Shown here: positions 1 to 5,542 of the stretch, one piece after another
How positions within the stretch are numbered: position 1 is the stretch's first letter
How the letters are laid out: every line of letters starts with the position of its first letter
Assembly (NCBI GenBank): GCA_937896115.1
Contig: CALBLB010000257.1
Span: forward strand, 1 to 6,205
Reading direction: 5' to 3'
Source of the DNA: an uncultured Succinatimonas sp.
GTDB taxonomy: Bacteria > Pseudomonadota > Gammaproteobacteria > Enterobacterales > Succinivibrionaceae
Length of the DNA stretch: 6,205 nucleotides
Position numbers and translations under genes: made by a program
The notes under the pieces: model-generated
Seen by the model: the letters and a program-made list of their open reading frames with translations, nothing else
Told to the model about the DNA's origin: nothing
Databases searched by the model: none

Positions 1-1
1 C

Positions 2-598
2 TTTGAAGTTTACGGTAATGTTGCTGATAAAGATATAAGTGAAAATTCGAAAACTAATGTTGTTTTTACTGATTTAAGATCATGTTATGCTGAAAGTAAA
101 AGACTTTCAGAAAATCTTTGCATTGCATATAATAGTCAGTATGGTGTGAAGAGTATAATTCTTAGATTTGGTTATATTTTTGGTCCTACCTCTAAACTTT
201 GTAGTTCAAAAGCTGATATACAGTTTTTAAGAGACGCATTAAATGGAGATCAAATAAAGTTATTTAGTTCAGGTTTACAAAAACGATCTTACTTATATGT
301 TTTTGATGCGGTTTCAGCAATGTTACATACATTGTCTTTAAATAGTGATAATGTTCAAATATATAATGTCAGTAGTGCTGACGGTAATATAACTTTAAAA
401 TATTTTGCTGATATACTTGGAAAAATTTCAAATAAAAAAGTTGTTTGTGATGAACGTATAAAATTAAACCGGGGAGGTTCTTCATATCAAAACTCATGTT
501 TATCAAACTCTAAAATAATTGCCACTGGATGGAAATCTTTTTTTAATATTAATTCATCTATTGAAAAAACTTATTTAATAAAAAAAAGTTTAGTATAA
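2..598 (+). CDS. NAD-dependent epimerase/dehydratase (extended SDR), 5' end missing
   Basis: The frame is open from the left window edge to a TAA at 596-598, giving 198 residues; the N-terminal NAD-binding glycine motif lies outside the window. Visible residues begin FEVYG, the end of the usual SSxxVYG strand. The catalytic pair follows as YAESK (visible residues Tyr29 and Lys33, codons at 86 and 98). Next come LRFGYIFGP, a substrate-loop segment, a YVFDAVSAM stretch like the usual RDYxxVxD, an IYNVSS stretch, and a C-terminal 'NSKIIATGWKS' typical of sugar-nucleotide epimerases. A GTG at 146 lies after the catalytic motif and is not the real start. The family converts NDP-sugars in the cytoplasm for surface glycans; the exact substrate cannot be read here. 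The wording around the active site (RSCYAESKR) resembles UDP-glucuronate decarboxylase-like and capsule-locus SDRs. The gene is very AT-rich, unlike galETK downstream, which suggests a transferred polysaccharide cluster. Confidence 0.88.
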   Translation, partial: FEVYGNVADKDISENSKTNVVFTDLRSCYAESKRLSENLCIAYNSQYGVKSIILRFGYIFGPTSKLCSSKADIQFLRDALNGDQIKLFSSGLQKRSYLYVFDAVSAMLHTLSLNSDNVQIYNVSSADGNITLKYFADILGKISNKKVVCDERIKLNRGGSSYQNSCLSNSKIIATGWKSFFNINSSIEKTYLIKKSLV

Positions 599-642
599 TT
601 TTATTTTTTGAATCTTTATATCAGAATATAAAATATTGTGTA

Positions 643-1077
643 ATGTTTATAAATCGTTTACACATTTTAATGTTTATTTTATTATCTTGGGTTTTTAAAT
701 ATTTTTTTGAAATGAAAATTAAAGAAATATATTTGGATAAAAATCTTTTGTTTATAAGCAATCGTGTAAAATATAATAAGCAAAATAATATAAAATATGA
801 TTATGAACTGGATTTATTTGTTTATGAAATGTACTATATTTATGAATCTAAATATAAATTGAAAGAAATCAATTTATTATATCAAATTCATAAGCCAAAT
901 TTTAATCTTGGGAGAGCATATTGGTTACAACTTTGGCTTAATCGTTTGGTTCTATTTGTTACTTTTAGAAAATGGAAAAAGCCACGAAAAAAAATAGAAC
1001 TCATTAACTCGATACGAAAGTTTAAGAAAGATTTTGTGTCTATTTTAACCTCATATAAAGTAAGAAGTTCTAGCTAA
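643..1077 (+). CDS. Hypothetical protein, one N-terminal hydrophobic segment, basic C-terminus
   Basis: This is a 144-residue open frame that I do not recognise. Residues about 7-22 are hydrophobic (HILMFILLSWVFKYFF) and could be a membrane anchor or uncleaved signal. The middle is rich in Tyr, Lys and Asn. Residues about 108-131 are strongly basic (FRKWKKPRKK and RKFKKD). No catalytic motif, cysteine pair or repeat is visible. There is no convincing Shine-Dalgarno before ATG 643, so an internal ATG at 712 (residue 24) is possible and would remove the hydrophobic segment; the frame is open upstream to a TGA at 562. It follows the epimerase by 44 nt on the same strand and shares its extreme AT-richness, so it probably belongs to the same transcript. 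It could be a small accessory gene or a remnant of a larger polysaccharide gene; in such AT-rich DNA some chance of a spurious frame remains. Confidence 0.5.
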   Translation: MFINRLHILMFILLSWVFKYFFEMKIKEIYLDKNLLFISNRVKYNKQNNIKYDYELDLFVYEMYYIYESKYKLKEINLLYQIHKPNFNLGRAYWLQLWLNRLVLFVTFRKWKKPRKKIELINSIRKFKKDFVSILTSYKVRSSS

Positions 1078-1113
1078 GTTAGAAAATTAAATGATGATAT
1101 TAATAAGCAGACC

Positions 1114-1503
1114 ATGTATCTTAATAAATTAAATCAGAGAATTGGGTATATTTTAGTTACAATTCTTGGTTTTATTTTTGGAGGCAATTTATCATCAATA
1201 TATTTAGGTATAAAAATTCCTGATTATCTAATGGTAAAAAATTTAATAGTGTTTTTATTACCTGTTTTTATAATGTTTATTTTTATAACAAGTTGTAACA
1301 AACAGCGTGTTCAATGTTTTAATAAATTAGCAAAATTTATTCAATTTCAGAAAAAAAGCAATTTATACTTGAGATATGAAGAAAATCTTTTTGCAAATTC
1401 AGATAAAAAATGTTCGATTCTGTATAATCTATTATCTCATGAAAATGAATTCGAATTTGTTATTGTTGTTTGCATACTAGTTGTTTTTTTATTAATCGCA
1501 TGA
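1114..1503 (+). CDS. Hypothetical small membrane protein, three predicted transmembrane segments
   Basis: This is a 129-residue frame ending in TGA at 1501-1503. Three hydrophobic stretches suggest membrane spans: residues about 10-32 (GYILVTILGFIFGG...), 41-60 (VKNLIVFLLPVFIMFIFITS) and 114-129 (FEFVIVVCILVVFLLIA, ending at the C-terminus). Between spans 2 and 3 lies a polar, Lys- and Gln-containing loop of about 50 residues with three cysteines (61, 68, 100). No known family is recognised. The Shine-Dalgarno is poor (AAGCAG shortly before the ATG). It lies 36 nt after the preceding small gene and is equally AT-rich. Preserved hydrophobic patterning over the full frame argues for a real protein, but AT-rich DNA favours Phe/Leu/Ile codons by chance, so this is moderate evidence only. 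It may close the polysaccharide cluster; no intrinsic terminator is visible after it. Confidence 0.52.
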   Translation: MYLNKLNQRIGYILVTILGFIFGGNLSSIYLGIKIPDYLMVKNLIVFLLPVFIMFIFITSCNKQRVQCFNKLAKFIQFQKKSNLYLRYEENLFANSDKKCSILYNLLSHENEFEFVIVVCILVVFLLIA

Positions 1504-1587
1504 TTAAGATTATTTTATTTATATGTAAATGTAGGTAAAGACTTAATAAAATTTTCGCAGGATTGATAAAATTATTTTTAATGGATA

Positions 1588-1616
1588 TACACAACTGCTA
1601 ATTTTCTTCATATAAT
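1588..1616 (+). promoter_or_regulatory. Putative sigma70 promoter for the gal operon
   Basis: A perfect -10 box TATAAT lies at 1611-1616. A weak -35 (TACACA, four of six matching TTGACA) lies at 1588-1593 with a 17-nt spacer. The start would be near 1622-1624. The DNA is AT-rich, so TATAAT alone is weak evidence, but a LacI-family operator directly over the predicted start and the position ahead of galE support it. A weak -35 is common at promoters that need activation. Confidence 0.6.
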
Positions 1617-1620
1617 GTGT

Positions 1621-1636
1621 ATGTAAACGCTTACAT
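1621..1636 (+). promoter_or_regulatory. LacI/GalR-family operator upstream of galE
   Basis: The sequence ATGTAAACGCTTACAT is a dyad with 14 of 16 positions symmetric and a central CG. It fits the GalR/GalS-type operator pattern GTGKAANCGNTTNCAY at all core positions, differing only in having A at the first base. It starts four bases after the -10 box and covers the predicted transcription start, so a bound repressor should block initiation. The likely ligand is galactose, inferred from the downstream genes; the repressor gene is not in this window, and another LacI-family member could be the binder. Confidence 0.72.
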
Positions 1637-1774
1637 GGCTTGTATAAGCCTTTGCTGATAAGTTGGGATAGATGATTGTTGTATCACGTTATTTTTGCTG
1701 TACAACAGGCATCAGTTAACGGATTCTTCTCAGCGTAAGCCTCTTTCTTTACACTTTATAGGAAGGAAATACCT
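1637..1774 (+). promoter_or_regulatory. Long 5' leader of galE with two small inverted repeats
   Basis: About 150 nt separate the predicted start from the galE ATG. Right after the operator is a GGCTT-GTAT-AAGCC hairpin (1637-1650) close to the transcript 5' end. A second inverted repeat pairs TGTTGTA (1677-1683) with TACAACA (1701-1707) across a 17-nt loop. No U-tract follows either, so neither is an intrinsic terminator. No known riboswitch was recognised. A 15-codon frame (1672-1719) overlaps the second repeat but has only a crowded GGGA as ribosome site. A strong Shine-Dalgarno, AGGAAGG, at 1760-1766 serves galE. Confidence 0.4.
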
Positions 1775-2794
1775 ATGTCAGTGATCTTGGTTACCGGCGG
1801 TGCCGGATACATCGGCAGTCACACTGTTATCGAACTTGTTAAAGCAGGTTACGATGCGGTGATCTTTGACAATTTCTCCAACAGCAAGCCTGCGGTACTA
1901 GAACGCATCAACCGTATCACCGGCAAACATATTCCTTTCATGGCAGGTGATATACGTAGCCGTGAGCAGTTGGAAGCCGTATTTTCAACCTATAAAATCG
2001 ACGGTGTGATCAATTTTGCAGGACTCAAAGCTGTTGGTGAGTCTGTCAAAAAACCTCTTGAGTATTACGACAATAACGTAAGCGGTGCCAGAACTTTGTT
2101 GTCAGTGATGAGAGAGTTTAAGTGCTACAACTTCATCTTCTCATCATCAGCTACCGTCTACGGTGAACCTGACAGCGTTCCTCTTACCGAAGAATCACCG
2201 GTAAAACGAGCCAATTGCCCATACGGTCAGACCAAGGTTGATATCGAGTATATGTGTCAGGAATTGCAAAAGGCTGTTCCTGAGTTCTCCATGGTGCTTT
2301 TGCGTTACTTCAACCCTGTAGGAGCTCACGAGTCAGGTCTTATCGGCGAAGATCCACGCGGTATTCCTAATAACCTCATGCCTTATTTGACACAAGTTGC
2401 AGTAGGACGTCTGCCTTATCTCAATATCTTCGGAAATGACTATCCCACCCCTGACGGAACCTGCGTACGTGATTACATCCATGTAGTCGATTTGGCAAAA
2501 GGTCACGTAGCTGCTTTAAACCATTGCTTAAACAAGAGCGGTACCTTTATTTACAACTTGGGTACCGGAGTAGGTTACAGCGTGCTCGACATGGTAAAAG
2601 CATTCTCAAAAGCCATAGGTCGTGAGCTTCCTTATAAATTTGCCCCTCGCAGAGCAGGGGATGTGGTCCAGTGTTATGCCGATCCTGCCAAGGCTCAAAG
2701 AGAATTAGGATGGAAAGCCTTAAAGACTCTTGATGAGATGGCAGCCGATTCTTACAACTGGCAAAAGAATAATCCTAACGGCTACGACGACTGA
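1775..2794 (+). CDS. galE: UDP-glucose 4-epimerase
   Basis: This enzyme interconverts UDP-galactose and UDP-glucose in the cytoplasm using tightly bound NAD, the recycling step of the Leloir pathway. It has 339 residues against 338 in E. coli. Visible marks are the NAD motif TGGAGYIGSH (residues 7-16), SSSATVYG with catalytic Ser125, and the Tyr150/Lys154 pair in YGQTK. Also present are LRYFNPVGAH (about 176-185), the VRDYIHVVDLAKGH motif (231-244) and the C-terminal AGDVVQCYADPAKAQRELGW. The residue matching E. coli Tyr299, which restricts the sugar pocket, is Cys300 here, as in human GALE (Cys307); that class also handles UDP-GlcNAc/UDP-GalNAc, so dual specificity is inferred. The start is fixed by AGGAAGG 8 nt before the ATG. 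It is the first gene of galETK behind a GalR-like operator, and it borders the polysaccharide genes that could use its products. Confidence 0.98.
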   Translation: MSVILVTGGAGYIGSHTVIELVKAGYDAVIFDNFSNSKPAVLERINRITGKHIPFMAGDIRSREQLEAVFSTYKIDGVINFAGLKAVGESVKKPLEYYDNNVSGARTLLSVMREFKCYNFIFSSSATVYGEPDSVPLTEESPVKRANCPYGQTKVDIEYMCQELQKAVPEFSMVLLRYFNPVGAHESGLIGEDPRGIPNNLMPYLTQVAVGRLPYLNIFGNDYPTPDGTCVRDYIHVVDLAKGHVAALNHCLNKSGTFIYNLGTGVGYSVLDMVKAFSKAIGRELPYKFAPRRAGDVVQCYADPAKAQRELGWKALKTLDEMAADSYNWQKNNPNGYDD

Positions 2795-2865
2795 AATACT
2801 CAAGTGCCGGTGCGGTATTTCAATTGAAATACTTTGGATTTATAAACAGTAAAACCGGCATTTGA
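2793..2865 (+). promoter_or_regulatory. Structured galE-galT intercistronic region with competing stems
   Basis: Three related arms lie just after the galE stop: GAAATAC (2793-2799, overlapping the TGA), GTATTTC (2815-2821) and GAAATAC (2826-2832). The middle arm can pair with either neighbour. The second choice forms an 18-bp perfect palindrome, GTATTTCAATTGAAATAC (2815-2832), with a 4-nt loop as RNA. A longer-range stem pairs 2800-2811 with 2854-2865 (12 pairs, one G-U) and encloses that hairpin; it cannot coexist with the first pairing without a pseudoknot. No U-run follows, so this is not a standard terminator. As DNA, the palindrome could instead be a protein-binding site. Confidence 0.5.
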
Positions 2866-2908
2866 AGATCAGTCATCGAGGCAAAAAGTACCAATACAAC
2901 AACATGAG

Positions 2909-2940
2909 ATTAGAAAGGAAACTGTAAGAGCCTTTCTAAT
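2909..2940 (+). promoter_or_regulatory. Perfect 10-bp hairpin abutting the galT ribosome binding site
   Basis: ATTAGAAAGG (2909-2918) and CCTTTCTAAT (2931-2940) are perfect reverse complements around a 12-nt loop. The galT Shine-Dalgarno GAGGAAA begins at the very next base (2941), with ATG at 2953. The fold leaves the Shine-Dalgarno exposed, so it may keep the start region open, protect or direct cleavage of the mRNA, or act as a switch if the arms are paired elsewhere. The function is inferred. Confidence 0.55.
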
Positions 2941-2952
2941 GAGGAAACCACC

Positions 2953-3996
2953 ATGGCAGAATTTGATGTTTCATCCCATCCTCATCGCAGATTCAATGCA
3001 TTAACCGGTGAGTGGATTTTAATTTCTCCTCACAGAGCCAAACGTCCCTGGCTTGGTCAGACGGAAAAGCTTCCTGATGCCGTAAAACCTACTTACGATC
3101 CCAAGTGCTATCTGTGCCCGGGTAACACCCGTGTAAACGGTGATCACAATCCTGTTTACACTGACAACTATGTATTTACCAATGATTTTGCAGCCTTAAT
3201 GCCGGATACCCCTAAAGACGGTGTTAAGAATGACGATCTTTTCAAGATGCAACCTGCCCGCGGTACTGCCCGTGTGATCTGCTTCTCCCCTGATCATTCC
3301 AAGACACTGCCTTTGCTCGAGCAAAAAGAGATCCGTCGTGTAGTTGATCTGTGGGGCTCACAGTTTGCAGAATTAAAGCAACAATATACCTATGTTCAGC
3401 TGTTTGAGAACAAAGGTGCGGTGATGGGATGTTCCAACCCTCATCCGCACGGACAGATCTGGGCTTGTGACTTCATCCCCGAGGAGATCTCAAAAGAGCT
3501 TAACGAGCAGCGTAAATATTTTGCCTCTCACGGCACTAAGCTTCTTGAAGATTATTTAAAAGCTGAATTGCAAAAGAAAGAGCGTATCGTGTTTGAGACC
3601 GAACACTGGGTATGCTTAGTCCCGTTCTGGGCTTTCTGGCCGTTTGAGACCATGCTTTTGCCTAAGTTCAGCGTACAGACCATCGACGAGTTGAACGACG
3701 CTCAGCGTGATGATCTTGCTTTGGCTATCAAGATGATCACCACTCGTTATGACAATCTTTTTGAAACTTCATTCCCTTATGCCATGGGATGGCACAATGC
3801 CCCGTCAGACGGAGAAGAGCACGGTGAATGGCAGTTGCATGCTCATTACTATCCGCCTCTTTTGCGTTCGGCTACTGTTAAGAAGTTCGTAGCAGGATTT
3901 GAGCTTCTGGCTGAAAGACAGCGTGATCTTACTGCAGAGCAGGCCGCGGCCAGATTGCGTGATCTAAGCGATGTGCATTACAGCAAAAAGCAGTAA
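2953..3996 (+). CDS. galT: Galactose-1-phosphate uridylyltransferase
   Basis: This enzyme transfers UMP from UDP-glucose to galactose-1-phosphate, giving UDP-galactose and glucose-1-phosphate, through a uridylyl-histidine intermediate. It has 347 residues against 348 in E. coli, and the known residues fall on the same numbers. The zinc ligands are Cys52, Cys55 (CYLC), His115 (PDHSK) and His164. The nucleophile His166 lies in HPHGQIW, and the second metal site is Glu182, His281, His296 and His298 (QLHAHYY). The ligand set is therefore complete and the protein should be active. The start has GAGGAAA 5-8 nt upstream, directly behind a perfect 10-bp hairpin. The gap from galE is 158 nt, far longer than in enterobacterial gal operons, which leaves room for expression separate from galE; no good promoter is seen in that gap, only a TATAAA at 2841 with a poor -35. 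Confidence 0.98.
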   Translation: MAEFDVSSHPHRRFNALTGEWILISPHRAKRPWLGQTEKLPDAVKPTYDPKCYLCPGNTRVNGDHNPVYTDNYVFTNDFAALMPDTPKDGVKNDDLFKMQPARGTARVICFSPDHSKTLPLLEQKEIRRVVDLWGSQFAELKQQYTYVQLFENKGAVMGCSNPHPHGQIWACDFIPEEISKELNEQRKYFASHGTKLLEDYLKAELQKKERIVFETEHWVCLVPFWAFWPFETMLLPKFSVQTIDELNDAQRDDLALAIKMITTRYDNLFETSFPYAMGWHNAPSDGEEHGEWQLHAHYYPPLLRSATVKKFVAGFELLAERQRDLTAEQAAARLRDLSDVHYSKKQ

Positions 3997-4040
3997 GCGA
4001 AATTTCAGGATATTTAGCGGAATTTAAAAAGGTTTTTAAC

Positions 4041-5201
4041 ATGACAGACGTACGTTCCAATACCATAAAAGCATTTGAGGAAAAATTCGGATCCTCTCCT
4101 GCCATGCAGGCCTACGCCCCGGGCCGCGTAAACATCATAGGCGAACACACTGACTATAACGGCGGTTTTGTTTTGCCATGCGCCATCAAATACGGCACCG
4201 CCATGGCAGCCAAAGAAAACGGCACTGAAACCATGCGCATTTTGGCTTGCGATTTGGGCAATGACTACGACGAATTTAAGATCTCAGCTACTATCGAAAA
4301 GAATGCTGACAAGCTGTGGGTCAATTACCTTCGCGGAATGACTCAACTTATCGAAAAGAAATTCCCTGGCAAAGTAAAAGGACTTGATGTAGCCGTTTCA
4401 GGAGATATTCCTTTAGGTGCAGGACTTTCATCTTCAGCATCTTTGGAGGTAACCTTCGGACATTTGGTATCCAAGGCTTTCGGTCTTGATATTCCTTTGC
4501 AGGAGATCGCTTTGATGGGCCAGGCTGCCGAAGCTTATATAGGCATGAAATGCGGGATCATGGATCAGACCATTTCTGCCTGCGGCAGTGCCGATCATGC
4601 TCTGCGTATAGACTGTAAGAGCCTCAAACTTACCCAGGTTAAGATCCCTGAGAATCTCGTGATCATGATCATCAACTCCAATGTAAAGCATCAGTTGGTG
4701 GGATCTGAGTACAACGACAGACGTGAATCCTGTGAAAAAGCTGCCAAGATTTTAGGAGTGGATTTGCTCCGTGATGCTGATCTTGCCATGCTTGATGCTC
4801 ATAAAGCAGAACTTGATGAAGTGTCCTTCCGTCGCGCCCGCCACGTGATCACCGAAGATCAGCGAGTGCTTGATGCATCAAGTGCTCTTGAAGCAGGCGA
4901 TCTTAAGACTTTGGCCAAGCTTATGTATGCATCCCACTGCTCGATGCGCGATGATTTTGAGATCACCATTCCCGAGATCGACGGCTTAGTTGAGATCGTG
5001 CGCAAAGCTTTAGGCGATGAGTACGGCGCAGTGCGTATGACCGGCGGCGGTTTCGGCGGCAGCGTTGTCGCTATGGTCGAGCCTCAGAATGTTGAAAAAG
5101 TAAAAGCTGCAGTCAATGCCGAGTACAAAAAGATCTCAGGACGCGATGCTACCATCTTTGAGACCAAAGCCTTTGACGGCGCGCAGTTTAAATATCTTTG
5201 A
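4041..5201 (+). CDS. galK: Galactokinase
   Basis: This enzyme phosphorylates alpha-D-galactose at C1 with ATP, the entry step of the Leloir pathway, in the cytoplasm. It has 386 residues, close to E. coli's 382. It is a GHMP-superfamily kinase. The galactokinase signature GRVNIIGEHTDYNGG is at 28-42 with the conserved Arg29, the ATP-binding loop PLGAGLSSSAS is at 124-134, the catalytic base Asp175 lies in CGIMDQ, and the C-terminal glycine motif MTGGGFGGS is at 333-341. The ATG at 4041 has an AAAAAGG Shine-Dalgarno (4026-4032) 8 nt upstream. It follows galT by 44 nt with no terminator and is the last gene of the operon, closed by a hairpin-U-tract terminator 27 nt after its stop. No galM (mutarotase) gene follows, unlike E. 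coli galETKM. Confidence 0.98.
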   Translation: MTDVRSNTIKAFEEKFGSSPAMQAYAPGRVNIIGEHTDYNGGFVLPCAIKYGTAMAAKENGTETMRILACDLGNDYDEFKISATIEKNADKLWVNYLRGMTQLIEKKFPGKVKGLDVAVSGDIPLGAGLSSSASLEVTFGHLVSKAFGLDIPLQEIALMGQAAEAYIGMKCGIMDQTISACGSADHALRIDCKSLKLTQVKIPENLVIMIINSNVKHQLVGSEYNDRRESCEKAAKILGVDLLRDADLAMLDAHKAELDEVSFRRARHVITEDQRVLDASSALEAGDLKTLAKLMYASHCSMRDDFEITIPEIDGLVEIVRKALGDEYGAVRMTGGGFGGSVVAMVEPQNVEKVKAAVNAEYKKISGRDATIFETKAFDGAQFKYL

Positions 5202-5227
5202 TCCTGCATTTTAACTGCAAGAAGACC

Positions 5228-5266
5228 AAAGCTCTCGTTTGATCAGGCGGGAGCTTTTTGTTTTTT
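5228..5266 (+). terminator. Rho-independent terminator of the gal operon
   Basis: AAAGCTCTCG (5228-5237) pairs with CGGGAGCTTT (5248-5257): ten pairs with one G-T, around a 10-nt loop. A T-rich run follows (TTTTTGTTTTTT, 5255-5266). It starts 27 nt after the galK TGA, so it ends the galETK transcript and separates it from the downstream ATPase gene. Confidence 0.92.
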
Positions 5267-5542
5267 GGGATCACCAGGCATTTTTGTAAATTGTTATGGA
5301 AATATATAACTAATTGAATTTGAAGTGTATTTTGCCATTAAGATAACTGCCCGAATTTCAGTCAATTTCAAATCAAGCGTGCAAGAAATAGCTAAATGTA
5401 AAACATTGTATCTGCAGATCGGGCAATATGGAGCACAGCTCAAGTAAAATAACTGTAAGATAAAAAATGGATCTTGGTTACTAAAGACCAAGTTAGATCT
5501 TCACACAGGGTAAAAACATTTACAGGCAGGGAGGCAGCATTC
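5267..5542. other. Non-coding gap before the DnaC-like gene, with inverted repeats
   Basis: No convincing gene was found in these 276 bases. Two inverted repeats are visible: TGCCCGA (5348-5354) with TCGGGCA (5419-5425), spanning 64 nt, and CTTGGT (5473-5478) with ACCAAG (5487-5492), a tight hairpin about 50 nt before the ATG. Neither has a U-tract. Promoter candidates are weak: TTGTAA (5284) with TATAAC (5305) has a 15-nt spacer, and TTGAAG (5320) with GATAAC (5342) has a 16-nt spacer. The region should hold the promoter of the downstream gene because a terminator precedes it, but I cannot place it firmly. Confidence 0.4.

Noticed and set aside
146..598. Epimerase gene starting at GTG 146
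   Set aside because: The same frame is open to the window edge and the catalytic Tyr-x-x-x-Lys lies upstream of 146, so the gene is cut by the window and does not start there.
648..663. Second GalR-like half-site (CGTTTACAC) near 655
   Set aside because: Only the right half matches; the left half does not, it lies at the start of a small coding frame far from gal, and AT-rich DNA yields such matches easily.
1567..1580. TAAAA-TTAT-TTTTA repeat after the small membrane gene as a terminator
   Set aside because: The stem is five A-T pairs only and is expected by chance in this AT-rich stretch.
1713..1728. Degenerate second operator in the galE leader (around TTAACGGATTCTT)
   Set aside because: It has the central CG but mismatches the core at several positions and lacks dyad symmetry.
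2818..2846. Internal galT promoter using TATAAA at 2841
   Set aside because: The only -35 at proper distance (TTTCAA) matches three of six positions; not enough to annotate.
4434..4691. 85-codon open frame on the minus strand inside galK
   Set aside because: It lies wholly within the well-supported galK coding region and its protein has no recognisable motif; it is a shadow of galK.
5294..5491. 65-codon open frame on the minus strand in the gap after galK
   Set aside because: The protein has mixed hydrophobic and cysteine-rich content with no family signature and covers the inverted repeats of the non-coding gap; I see no support for it as a gene.
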